Source of the DNA: Arcobacter sp.
Lineage (GTDB): Bacteria > Campylobacterota > Campylobacteria > Campylobacterales > Arcobacteraceae
DNA: 64,000 nt
Assembly: GCA_002869565.1 (NCBI GenBank)
Contig: PKUJ01000004.1
Location: 1 to 64,000 of the forward strand
Reading direction: 5' to 3'
Shown one piece after another: positions 25,811 through 34,357 of this stretch; the stretch's first letter is position 1, and every line of letters begins with the position of its first letter. The position numbers and the translations under genes are program-made. Under the pieces are notes generated by a model that worked only from the letters and a program-made list of their open reading frames with translations, was not told the DNA's origin and did not search any database.

Positions 25811-26659
25811 ATGGACTTATCTAATATTTTGATTGATAATAGAGTATCTACTCTAAATGATTATACTTATTCGTTAATTCAATTGAAATTGCCCAAGACA
25901 TACGAAATATTTAACCTAGGAGTTATTATTTCTGATGAAAGTAAAAATATAGAAATAAAAACAGTTGAGAATATTTATAAAGCTAGTGAATGCTTAGCTC
26001 TTGAAAACCCTGAGGGGATAGAATATGCTCTTAATATTTTAATTGATAGAGTTATTAATTATAAAGAATTCAATGAAGGTTGTATCTCTCAATCATTATT
26101 TCTATCTGAATCAAGAAGTTATTCTTCAGATGAATCTTTAACTGAAGCCTTAGAAAACCTTTACAATATAACTACTACAATAAAAAAGGCATTTAAAGAA
26201 AAAAATAGAACAATAAATATGCATGATAAGCCACATATTTTAACAAATTTAAGAAAAGTTGTTTTAGAAAATAAATATACAAATATTTACTTTAATAAAA
26301 AAGTAAAAAACCTTCATAAAAACATTGATACTACTGTAACTGGATTAGATGAACATGATAAAGAAAAAATTATAATTGCAGCAGAGGTTGTATCTCCACA
26401 TGTAACAGATTTTTTTAAGAATTTTAGTGAAAGCTATATCTTGATGCAAGAATTAATGAAATTTAATGATATAAAACATAAGTTTTTATTCATGCCTAAA
26501 CTAACTAATTTAACAAAAGAAGAAAATAAAAATTATCTTATTGCATTAGAAATTGCAAGCAATAATAAAAATATTGAAATAATCACCAACCCTGATTATC
26601 AAAAATTTATTCATAATATTGATTCTTTAGGTCATCAATACAATCAAAAACTTTTTTAA
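25811..26659 (+). CDS. DUF3037 partner of the HipA-like kinase
   Basis: 282 residues. The start NDYTYSLIQLKLPKTYEIFNLGVIISD is the DUF3037 signature. A helical C-terminal extension makes it longer than the roughly 120-residue minimal domain. It begins immediately after the kinase stop codon, so the products are made together. Its function is unknown; it may be a regulator, substrate or sensor for the kinase. Confidence 0.75.
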   Translation: MDLSNILIDNRVSTLNDYTYSLIQLKLPKTYEIFNLGVIISDESKNIEIKTVENIYKASECLALENPEGIEYALNILIDRVINYKEFNEGCISQSLFLSESRSYSSDESLTEALENLYNITTTIKKAFKEKNRTINMHDKPHILTNLRKVVLENKYTNIYFNKKVKNLHKNIDTTVTGLDEHDKEKIIIAAEVVSPHVTDFFKNFSESYILMQELMKFNDIKHKFLFMPKLTNLTKEENKNYLIALEIASNNKNIEIITNPDYQKFIHNIDSLGHQYNQKLF

Positions 26660-26703
26660 TTTAGTTAGTATTTTTAAGGCTTAAAAGAAGAAAAACTTTT
26701 TTT

Positions 26704-26724
26704 GGTGTAAAATAGGTGTAAAAA
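26704..26724 (+). repeat. Integrase arm-type repeat, right
   Basis: The same double GGTGTAAAA motif found at 16043-16063, here about 90 bases inside the right attachment core, in the same orientation. Confidence 0.7.
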
Positions 26725-26727
26725 TAA

Positions 26728-26765
26728 AAAAAGGCAGAAGCTTAAAAAGCTCCTACCTTTTTGAT
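26728..26765. terminator. Bidirectional terminator after superoxide reductase
   Basis: AAAAAGGCAGAAGCTT, a short A loop, then AGCTCCTACCTTTTT: a stem with flanking A and T runs. It resembles the chromosomal terminator split by the IS at 14465/15852, so it was probably carried on the element as part of its attachment region. Confidence 0.75.
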
Positions 26766-26782
26766 ATAGTGGTATGTATAGA

Positions 26783-27169
26783 TTATTCAGCTACAGAAAC
26801 TTCTACAGGAGTACCTTCCCAGATACCATGTTTTGTACAGTAACCGTGAGCTACTAGGTTAAGTTTTTTACCAGTTGGAATAATTGTAAATGTTGTAGTA
26901 TTATGAGCTTTAACATTTCCTAATGTTCCTGGAACATATGATGCTTTTGCTAATAAAACTTCTCCATTAAATAATGAAACTGATTCAATATAATGATCAA
27001 AATCATCTGGATGAGTATATTCATTACCCATTTTTACAGTTACTTCAAATGGCTCTCCTGCTTTTGCAGTTTCAGTACAGTGAATGAATGGTGAATGTCT
27101 ATCAATTAAATCCTTCTTCGCTTCTCTCTCTACAGTATCAATATCAACATATTTGTTAATTTTTGGCAT
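26783..27169 (-). CDS. Superoxide reductase (desulfoferrodoxin family, neelaredoxin type)
   Basis: Reduces superoxide to hydrogen peroxide at a mononuclear iron centre in the cytoplasm. 128 residues. The iron ligands His25, His53, His59, Cys111 and His114 are visible in RHSPFI, THPDDFDHYI and GYCTKHGIWEG. The usual E-K-H-T/V-P loop is D-R-H-S-P here, so the conserved Lys is Arg. The start at 27169 follows AGGAG. The last about 12 codons came from the integrated element: the native end remains at 15876. Confidence 0.92.
   Translation of the reverse strand: MPKINKYVDIDTVEREAKKDLIDRHSPFIHCTETAKAGEPFEVTVKMGNEYTHPDDFDHYIESVSLFNGEVLLAKASYVPGTLGNVKAHNTTTFTIIPTGKKLNLVAHGYCTKHGIWEGTPVEVSVAE
26811..26821. 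repeat. Right attachment-site core (attR)
   Basis: GTACCTTCCCA within the superoxide reductase coding sequence (codons for residues 117-120), identical to 15904-15914. Integration keeps the gene intact by replacing its last codons. Confidence 0.7.
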
Positions 27170-27302
27170 TAATCTTCTCCTAAAATAAATTTGCACATAT
27201 TATATCAAAAAATAATTAAATAAAATAAGATAATTATTATCCTAATTAATAATTTAAGTAAAAAATCAGAAAACAAAGGACAATTATGTTAATATTCGCT
27301 CC

Positions 27303-28139
27303 ATGAGTAAAGAGAATAAAGAAAATTATTTTATAAAACAATTTAGCAAAAATTCAAAAATTATTGGTGATGATGGTGCAGTTATTGGAGAATTTGTTTA
27401 TAGTAATGATGCATTTTTTGAAAATGTTCATTTCAAAAAAGAGTGGATGAGTTTAAAACAGATTGCAAGAAAAGCAATGCTTGTTAATATTTCTGATGCA
27501 ATTGCAATGAACGCAAAACCAAAATATGCATTATTAACAGTGGCAATTCCAAATGAGTATTCAAAAAAAGATATAAAGAGTTTAGCTTCTGGTTTTTTAG
27601 AAGTTGCTAATGAATATGGAATAGAGATTATTGGTGGGGATACTATTTCAAATAGTAAACTTGATATTAGTGTGACAATCATTTCTAAAACAAAGAATGC
27701 GAAATTAAGAAGTGGAGTAAAGAAAAATGACTTGCTTTGTTATACAGGTACATTAGGAACTTCTAAACGAGATTTAAAAACACTTTTTATGGGAGGAAGA
27801 ATTCCAAGAAAATCAAAGTTTATAGAGCCAAAATTGAATCCTTCTTTTTTTTATGAAGCTTCAAAATATATAAATGCTTCTATGGATATATCTGATGGAT
27901 TATTTTTTGAACTTGAAAGACTTTCAACGGAGAGTAAAAAAGGATTTAGTTTTTTCTATGATATCCCAAAATATATTGGATGTTCAGGAGAAGAATATGA
28001 ACTTTTATTTTCATTTTCTCCTAAATATTTGGCTAAAATAGAAAATATAGCAAAAAAGCATAACGTAAGAATAAATATATTTGCAAAAGCGATTTCTGGC
28101 AAATATAGCTGTGATTGTAAAAATCATCATTTTAATTAA
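27303..28139 (+). CDS. thiL: Thiamine-monophosphate kinase
   Basis: Converts thiamine monophosphate to thiamine diphosphate with ATP. 278 residues. GDDGAVIG at the N-terminus binds metal and ATP; DAFFENVHFKK, VNISDAIAMNAKPKYAL, IIGGDTISN and MDISDGLFFELERL are the family blocks. The length is slightly short for ThiL but all motifs are present. It is divergent from superoxide reductase and followed by truD after 17 bases. Confidence 0.92.
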   Translation: MSKENKENYFIKQFSKNSKIIGDDGAVIGEFVYSNDAFFENVHFKKEWMSLKQIARKAMLVNISDAIAMNAKPKYALLTVAIPNEYSKKDIKSLASGFLEVANEYGIEIIGGDTISNSKLDISVTIISKTKNAKLRSGVKKNDLLCYTGTLGTSKRDLKTLFMGGRIPRKSKFIEPKLNPSFFYEASKYINASMDISDGLFFELERLSTESKKGFSFFYDIPKYIGCSGEEYELLFSFSPKYLAKIENIAKKHNVRINIFAKAISGKYSCDCKNHHFN

Positions 28140-28156
28140 TAATCTAAGGAAAAATA

Positions 28157-29221
28157 TTGAATAAGCTACAAAGATATTTAAATCATTCAAAAATTGATGT
28201 TTTATTTAAACAAAATAGAGATGATTTTGTTGTAACTGAAATCCCACTATATGAGTTTAGTGGAGATGGTGAGCATATAATTATAAAGTTTAGAAAAAAA
28301 GATTTAACAACTTGGGATGCAGTTCAAATATTTTCTGAGCAACTTGGTTGTAAAAGTAGAGATATAGGTTATGCAGGATTAAAAGATAAAAATGCCATGA
28401 CTATTCAGCAAATTTCAGTACATAAATCTTGTGAAGAAAAATTAAATAGTTTTAAACATGAGAATATTAAAATATTAGAAACAAACAGACATAATAATAA
28501 GATTAAAATAGGACACCTAAAAGGGAATAAATTTTTTATTAGATTAAAAAGAGTTACTGTAATGGATTCTAAAAAAATTCAAGAAGCAGTTTCTAAAATA
28601 GCAACTTTTGGCATGCCTAATTATTTTGGATTTCAAAGATTTGGAATTGATGGTGATAATTATAAAAAAGGTGAAGCTATTATAAAAGGTGAACTTAAAG
28701 AGAAAAATAGAAAACTTAGGCAAATGTATATAAATGCATATCAAAGTCACCTTTTTAATTCTTGGTTATCAAAAAGAATAGAGATTTCAAAATTAGTAGA
28801 TACTTTTGAACCAAAAGAGATTTATGAAAAGTTGAATTTACCTTTAGATATTGTTAAAAATATGAAAAAACAAGAGCACCCATTTAAATTATTACCTGGT
28901 GATTTAATGAGTCATTATCCTTTTGGAAGAATTTTTAATGTTGAAGATTTAACAGTAGAGGCAGAGAAATTTTATAATAGAGATAGAGTTCCAACTGGAC
29001 TTTTATGTGGTAAAAGGGTAAAAAATTCAGTTGAATTAGCCTATGAAATTGAAAAAGAGTATGATATAAAAATTCCTGAAGATGGTGCAAGAAGATTTTC
29101 TTGGGTTTTCCCAGATGAAATAGAAACAAACTACAAAGAAGATAAGAATTGGATGGAGATACAATTTTCTTTACCAAAAGGTTCTTATGCAACAGAATTT
29201 ATATCAGAAATTATTCATTAA
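28157..29221 (+). CDS. truD: tRNA pseudouridine-13 synthase TruD
   Basis: Modifies U13 of tRNA-Glu. It starts at TTG with AAGGAAAA upstream. DDFVVTEIPLYEFSGDGEHIII is the TruD entry block; the catalytic Asp is in GYAGLKDKNAMTIQQIS, and PNYFGFQRFG, RQMYINAYQSHLFNSWL and GARRFSW follow. 354 residues, normal length. Probably cotranscribed with thiL. Confidence 0.95.
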   Translation: MNKLQRYLNHSKIDVLFKQNRDDFVVTEIPLYEFSGDGEHIIIKFRKKDLTTWDAVQIFSEQLGCKSRDIGYAGLKDKNAMTIQQISVHKSCEEKLNSFKHENIKILETNRHNNKIKIGHLKGNKFFIRLKRVTVMDSKKIQEAVSKIATFGMPNYFGFQRFGIDGDNYKKGEAIIKGELKEKNRKLRQMYINAYQSHLFNSWLSKRIEISKLVDTFEPKEIYEKLNLPLDIVKNMKKQEHPFKLLPGDLMSHYPFGRIFNVEDLTVEAEKFYNRDRVPTGLLCGKRVKNSVELAYEIEKEYDIKIPEDGARRFSWVFPDEIETNYKEDKNWMEIQFSLPKGSYATEFISEIIH

Positions 29222-29328
29222 TTATTAATCTGTTTAATTTAAGTACATATCTTAGGTAAGTACTTAAGTTTAAATAGGTTAAACTATCTTTTATATAAGT
29301 AATTGGGTTACTTTTTTGGGAGAAATAA

Positions 29329-29694
29329 ATGACGTATGAAGAATTAATCAAAGAACTTTGTGATGTAATTAAGGAATCAGAGATAAATTCAATCTCTATT
29401 TATGAAAATCTTGAAATAATAGATCAAGAGATTGATACTTTTGATTTACCATCACATAAATTAAAAAAAATACAGGATCTAATTTTTGATTCTTATGGGA
29501 TGTTACAACATCAAGATTTACATAGACAAAAAATAGAAAGAGTTGTAAATCATGTTTGTGAAAGAAATAATATTGATGCTACACAGTATAACATTGCACC
29601 TTCAGCAAAAAATATAAGTAATAATGAATCCGGAGATTTAGTCTCAGATGATGAATTAGAAGCTTTAATTAAAAGTATGGGAAATGCAAATTAA
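29329..29694 (+). CDS. cheZ: CheZ-like CheY phosphatase
   Basis: 121 residues. MLQHQDLHRQKIERVVNHV (residues 58-76) aligns with the CheZ active-site helix, placing Asp63 and Gln67 at the catalytic Asp and Gln. The C-terminus SDDELEALIKSMGN resembles the CheY-binding tail peptide of CheZ. It is much shorter than the 214-residue enterobacterial protein, as expected for the reduced Campylobacterota form. It would remove phosphate from CheY-P to reset flagellar switching. Converges on a chemoreceptor gene. Confidence 0.7.
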   Translation: MTYEELIKELCDVIKESEINSISIYENLEIIDQEIDTFDLPSHKLKKIQDLIFDSYGMLQHQDLHRQKIERVVNHVCERNNIDATQYNIAPSAKNISNNESGDLVSDDELEALIKSMGNAN

Positions 29695-29697
29695 AAT

Positions 29698-29719
29698 AAA
29701 AAGGGTTTTAATCCTTTTT
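29698..29719. terminator. Bidirectional terminator between cheZ and the chemoreceptor
   Basis: AAAAAGG and CCTTTTT form a stem around GTTTTAAT, with A and T runs outside, between two convergent genes. Confidence 0.7.
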
Positions 29720-31904
29720 ATTTTTTACAAGCATCTTTTTTAAGTGCATTTAGAGTTCCAAATATTCTAAGAGATTCAATTTCCACTTCTTTTGCATTTT
29801 CATTAAGAACCTCATTTGATGCTCTATCTTTATTTGAATTAACAAGGGTTTGAAGTTTTGTATTTAAATTTAAATTTAATGTTTTTAAGTCATCAATAGA
29901 ATTCATATTTGCATTAGGATTTAGGTGAATATAATTATTAATCCATTCATCAAGTGATTTATTTTTTTCTACTTGTGAAAAGTTGTATTTACCAAGGTCT
30001 GAATAAACTCCATCTTTAAGTTTTAAAATATCTACTTTTAATTTTGCAGTATCATACACTAAATCAACATTACAAACTTGCTCTCTTGCATCTACTAAGA
30101 AACTAGCTCTTGAAGCAGCAGTTACAAGTGAATTTGACATATCTGCAATTTGTGTTGACATTTTAGATATTTCCTCTGCTACATGGGCATTTTCTTGTGT
30201 CGCTTTATCCAACATATTTACAGCATCATTAATTTGAGTAATACCTCTTTCTTGTTCTTTGGATGCAGTAGCAACAAGGTCAATCTTTTCAATAGTTGAG
30301 CTAATATTTTTATTTAATTCTTCATATCCAGTAATCATTTCATCAGATATTTTTTTACCATCATTTGCTTTATTAGATGCTTTTTCAACAATTTCTTTTA
30401 TCTCTTTTGCAGCATCAGCAGAACGTGATGCCAGATTTCTAACTTCTTGTGCAACAACAGCAAAACCTTTTCCAGCTTCACCTGCAGTTGCAGCTTCAAC
30501 CGCTGCATTTAATGATAAAATATTTGTTTGAAATGCAATTTGATCAATTACTTCAATTGCTTCATTTATAGAACTAACTTGTTTATTAATTTCATCCATT
30601 GCTCCAGCAGTTCTATTAGCTAAGGCTTGGCCATTTTGTGCTGATTTTGTAACATCATTTGCAAGGTTAGCCATTTCCGTTGATGCCTGAGTATTTCCTT
30701 GAATATTTGCAGTGATTTGTTCAAGTGCTGCTGCTGTTTCTTCTAAAGAGGCAGCTTGCTGATTTGATGAACTTGACAAATTACCAGAAGCTTTTGAAAG
30801 TGTGTGGGTATTTTGATTTAATGAATCACCTGTATTCATAATCATTGCTAAGATTTCTGATGTATTATTACCAACAAGTTTAATTCCGGCAGTTAATGAA
30901 CCTAAATCCCCATATATTCCATTATCATCAATTTTATAATCAAATTTAGATTCTGAATAGTTTCTTAATGTTATATTTATTCTATCTAATGTTTCTTTTG
31001 TACTCAAAATCATTTGATTTAGTTTATTTTTTAAGTCTTCAACATATGGATTTGATGCAGTAGAGTTAACTTGATATACAAAGAAACCATTCCCTGTCTT
31101 TTCTAATATATCATTTGATTCTTCAATGACTAATTTATCTTGTCTTAGGCCGTCTCTAACTTTGTCCATATAATTATTAAATAAACCTGCAACTTCTCCT
31201 ATTTCATCTTTTGATTTAATATCTAATTTTATATTTGTATCATTTGAGTGAAGTAAGTTTTCAAAACCTTCTTTTAATTTTCCTATTGGACTTGTCGCTT
31301 TTTTTACAATTAAAAATATTAATCCAATTGTAATCCATCCAAATAATGTAGACATAACTAAAATATCAATTACTAATTGGCTAATTCTTGAATCTGATTC
31401 ATTTAATGAAAAAGTTAAGTCCATAACTCCTACAACATCACCAACTGCTTGATTTGCATGACAAAGTAAACAATCTTGCGTTGCAACCATTGGTTTAATC
31501 ATTCGTAAGGAGTGTGTCTCCCCCGTATTATTTTCAATTAATTGTTCTTCTTTAGTATTAAAAGATTTAAGAATATTCGTATCTTTTGTAAATTTTTCCC
31601 CTGGAGAGTACATCTCAATTAGTGGTTGACTTTTTGCTATTGTAAGGTTAGATACACCTTTAATTTTTCTTGCTTCATCTTCCGCCTTTTTGATTTGAGC
31701 AGTGTCCCCTGTATTCATTGCATTTCTTAAACTTTGAAACATAGCTGTATTTAACATTTCAAGGTTTTCTTTTGTTGTTACAATAGAATCTTTTTCAACT
31801 TGCTCTGTAGTAAAATAAGTTACAATTAAACTGGATAAAGACATAAGGATGAATAAGGACAAAATTATTTTATTACTTATCTTTTTTGTTATAAATTTTA
31901 GCAT
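29718..31904 (-). CDS. Methyl-accepting chemoreceptor with periplasmic CxxCH
   Basis: 728 residues. Transmembrane helices at about 12-32 and 178-201 flank a periplasmic sensor that contains CLLCH at 145-149, a covalent haem-attachment motif (DUF3365-like haem sensor type). A HAMP domain follows (about 202-255). The cytoplasmic hairpin tip [20 protein letters not shown] and [19 protein letters not shown] mark a full signalling domain. The last 125 residues form an additional helical domain that resembles a CZB domain in layout but lacks its zinc-binding His/Cys set. Probably a redox or gas sensor. Confidence 0.9.
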   Translation of the reverse strand: MLKFITKKISNKIILSLFILMSLSSLIVTYFTTEQVEKDSIVTTKENLEMLNTAMFQSLRNAMNTGDTAQIKKAEDEARKIKGVSNLTIAKSQPLIEMYSPGEKFTKDTNILKSFNTKEEQLIENNTGETHSLRMIKPMVATQDCLLCHANQAVGDVVGVMDLTFSLNESDSRISQLVIDILVMSTLFGWITIGLIFLIVKKATSPIGKLKEGFENLLHSNDTNIKLDIKSKDEIGEVAGLFNNYMDKVRDGLRQDKLVIEESNDILEKTGNGFFVYQVNSTASNPYVEDLKNKLNQMILSTKETLDRINITLRNYSESKFDYKIDDNGIYGDLGSLTAGIKLVGNNTSEILAMIMNTGDSLNQNTHTLSKASGNLSSSSNQQAASLEETAAALEQITANIQGNTQASTEMANLANDVTKSAQNGQALANRTAGAMDEINKQVSSINEAIEVIDQIAFQTNILSLNAAVEAATAGEAGKGFAVVAQEVRNLASRSADAAKEIKEIVEKASNKANDGKKISDEMITGYEELNKNISSTIEKIDLVATASKEQERGITQINDAVNMLDKATQENAHVAEEISKMSTQIADMSNSLVTAASRASFLVDAREQVCNVDLVYDTAKLKVDILKLKDGVYSDLGKYNFSQVEKNKSLDEWINNYIHLNPNANMNSIDDLKTLNLNLNTKLQTLVNSNKDRASNEVLNENAKEVEIESLRIFGTLNALKKDACKK

Positions 31905-32000
31905 GATTACCTACTTTTTATTTAAGTTGATTTATTATATAATGTATATTATTTATTATTAATTAAAATTACACAAATTTTTGAAAATCAAGAGAAAAGT

Positions 32001-32564
32001 ATGATAGTAGGCTTAGAAGGCAATATTGAAAAAAAAGAACCGACGTTATTAAATTTAAATGTTAATGGAATTATCTATGAAATTTTTATCTCTATTAATT
32101 GCAGTTCAAAAATTATAGATAATAAAATCAAGTTATTTATTACACACATTATAAGAGAAGATTCTCAGTCACTTTATGGTTTTTTAGATGCAAATGAAAA
32201 AAAACTTTTTGACACAGTTATCAAGATAAATGGAGTAGGGCCAAAAGTTGCACTTGCAATTTGTTCTACTTTTACTCCAACATCTTTTTCCCAAATAGTA
32301 AGTGCAAATGATGTATCTATGCTCAAAAGGGTTCCTGGCATTGGTCCAAAAGGTGCAAGTAGAATTCTTGTAGAGTTATCAGGATTTATAATTGATGGCG
32401 AAGATACTGATGAAAATAGTTCGGCAAGTACAACTTTAGAAGCTTCTTTAGCTTTAGAATCTTTAGGGTTTAAAAAGGATATAGTTTCAAAAGTATTAAA
32501 AACTTGTGATGCTACAAATACGAGTGAACTGGTTAGACAGGCATTAAAAAAATTACAAAAATAG
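32001..32564 (+). CDS. ruvA: Holliday junction helicase subunit RuvA
   Basis: 187 residues: N-terminal OB fold ([24 protein letters not shown] in outline), the helix-hairpin-helix pair [18 protein letters not shown] and [16 protein letters not shown], and a C-terminal domain that contacts RuvB. It binds four-way junctions and loads RuvB in recombinational repair. Starts a unit with ddl, a hydrolase and murF. Confidence 0.95.
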   Translation: MIVGLEGNIEKKEPTLLNLNVNGIIYEIFISINCSSKIIDNKIKLFITHIIREDSQSLYGFLDANEKKLFDTVIKINGVGPKVALAICSTFTPTSFSQIVSANDVSMLKRVPGIGPKGASRILVELSGFIIDGEDTDENSSASTTLEASLALESLGFKKDIVSKVLKTCDATNTSELVRQALKKLQK

Positions 32565-32590
32565 AATTACAATACATATAGGAGATAGAT

Positions 32591-33625
32591 TTGAAGATAG
32601 GAATAGTTTTTGGTGGAAAATCATATGAACATGAAATTTCAATTGTTTCTGCAATTGCAATGAAAGATGTTTTAAAAGAAGAATTAATATATATTTTTTG
32701 TGATCAAAATAGAGATTTTTATCATATTCCAAATAATACAATGAAATCAAAACTTTTTAGCACTGGTGAGTATAAAAAATGTGATGCTTTGACGCTAAAA
32801 AAAGGCAACTTTACAAAAAAAGCAATGTTTGGTGATAAAAATTTAGAAGTTGATGTAATTTTAAATATTACTCATGGTGGAGATGGAGAAGATGGCCTTT
32901 TTGCTTCAATGTTTGAATTTTATAATCTTCCATATATAGGTCCAAGAAAAGGCGCTTGTTCTGTTAGTTTTAATAAATTTTTAACTAAAGGTTATTCTCA
33001 TAGTGTTGATGTAAAAACTATTCAATATAAATATTATACAAAAAATGATTCTATAAATGTTGTTCAATATCCTGTTATTATAAAGCCTGTTACCTTAGGA
33101 AGTTCTATTGGTGTTTCTATTGTAAAAACGCCCGAAGAATTAGAATATTCTTTAGATGTTGCTTTTGAATTTGATGATGCAATTATTATTGAACCTTTTA
33201 TTAACGGAATTAAAGAGTACAATCTTGCTGGAACTAAAATCAATGGAGAATTTACATTTTCTATAATTGAAGAGCCTCAAAAAGCGGAATTTTTAGATTT
33301 TGATAAAAAATATTTAGATTTTGCAAGAACATCAACTGCATTAAAAGCTGATATAAGCGAAGAGTTACAAGTCAAAATTAAAGAGTCATTTAAAAAGATT
33401 TATAATACACAATTTGATGGAGCTCTTATAAGATGTGATTTTTTTGTACAGGATAATGAAGTATATTTAAATGAAATAAATCCTATCCCTGGTTCTATGG
33501 CAAATTATCTTTTTGAGGATTTTAATAATACACTAACATCTCTTGCAAAAGCACTACCAAAAACAAAAGATATTAAAATTACATATGACTATGTAAATAA
33601 AATCCAAGCTTCAAAAGGTAAATAA
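32591..33625 (+). CDS. ddl: D-alanine-D-alanine ligase
   Basis: ATP-grasp enzyme making the D-Ala-D-Ala dipeptide for cell-wall precursor synthesis. TTG start after AGGAGATAGAT. FGGKSYEHEISIVSA, NITHGGDGEDG, PVIIKPVTLGSSIGVSIV, and LNEINPIPGSMA carry the substrate and metal sites. 344 residues; the Ddl ligases of Campylobacterota are similar in length. It precedes murF, the enzyme that uses its product. Confidence 0.95.
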   Translation: MKIGIVFGGKSYEHEISIVSAIAMKDVLKEELIYIFCDQNRDFYHIPNNTMKSKLFSTGEYKKCDALTLKKGNFTKKAMFGDKNLEVDVILNITHGGDGEDGLFASMFEFYNLPYIGPRKGACSVSFNKFLTKGYSHSVDVKTIQYKYYTKNDSINVVQYPVIIKPVTLGSSIGVSIVKTPEELEYSLDVAFEFDDAIIIEPFINGIKEYNLAGTKINGEFTFSIIEEPQKAEFLDFDKKYLDFARTSTALKADISEELQVKIKESFKKIYNTQFDGALIRCDFFVQDNEVYLNEINPIPGSMANYLFEDFNNTLTSLAKALPKTKDIKITYDYVNKIQASKGK

Positions 33626-34357
33626 TTGGCTCTAAAAAGTATAAACTTATTAGATAAACAATTTGATATTTCATACGAGATAGTAAATCCTCTTGCCGAT
33701 AAAGATATTGTTTTTCTTCACGGCTGGGGATCAAATAAAGATATTATGAATCAAGCTTTTTCAAGCTACTTACCAAACTACAGACATATTTATATCGATA
33801 TGCCAGGTTTTGGAAAGAGTTCAAATGAATATGCACTTACGACAAATGACTATGCCAAAATAATTGAAGAATTTTTTAATACATTAAATACTAATGTTAT
33901 TGCAATTGCAGGGCACTCTTTTGGTGGGAAAGTTGCAACTTTACTAAACCCTCAAAATCTTATTTTATTAAGTACAGCGGGTATTTTAGAAGAAAAATCT
34001 TTTGATGTAAAAATGAAAATTAAGTTAGCAAAAACTTTTAACTCTTTTGGTTTAGGCAAAATCACAAAAGCTTTTAGAAGTAAAGATGTGGATAGAATGA
34101 GTGAAAATATGTATGCTACTTTTAAAAATGTTGTTGATGAAGATTTTACAAAAGAGTTTGAAAATTACAAAAAAAATGCTATGATTTTTTGGGGAGAAGA
34201 TGATACTGCGACAACATTAGCTTCCGGTAAGAAGATAAATAGTTTAATAAAAAATAGTAGCTTTGTTACATATTTAGGAGATCATTTCTTTTTTATTAAA
34301 TATGCGCAAGATATTTCCCTTAGAATTGAAAATGGAATAAAAGATGGAATACTTTAA
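33626..34357 (+). CDS. Alpha/beta hydrolase
   Basis: 243 residues, TTG start directly after the ddl stop. FLHGWGSNKD is the oxyanion-hole loop, GHSFGGKVA holds the nucleophilic Ser, WGEDDTAT the acid and GDHFFFIKY the His, so the catalytic triad is complete. The substrate is unknown. It overlaps murF by 14 bases, and this position between ddl and murF suggests a link with the cell envelope. Confidence 0.88.
   Translation: MALKSINLLDKQFDISYEIVNPLADKDIVFLHGWGSNKDIMNQAFSSYLPNYRHIYIDMPGFGKSSNEYALTTNDYAKIIEEFFNTLNTNVIAIAGHSFGGKVATLLNPQNLILLSTAGILEEKSFDVKMKIKLAKTFNSFGLGKITKAFRSKDVDRMSENMYATFKNVVDEDFTKEFENYKKNAMIFWGEDDTATTLASGKKINSLIKNSSFVTYLGDHFFFIKYAQDISLRIENGIKDGIL

Larger units (their letters stand above)
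15904..26821. mobile_element. Integrative element in the superoxide reductase gene, phage-satellite-like
   Basis: It is bounded by the 11-bp core repeats and, inside them, by paired GGTGTAAAA motifs at both ends. Gene content in order: tyrosine integrase, RHH protein, AlpA-like regulator, RepO-like initiator, Nu1-like terminase small subunit, Cro/CI-type repressor with operators, small genes, then cargo resembling defence genes. No capsid, portal, tail or conjugation gene is present. An integrase plus replication plus terminase small subunit without structural genes in about 11 kb is the layout of phage-inducible chromosomal islands. The satellite interpretation is inference; the integrated element itself is well supported. 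Confidence 0.8.

Noticed and set aside
30259-30531. Plus-strand open frame inside the chemoreceptor gene
   Set aside because: Antisense shadow of the highly conserved signalling domain.
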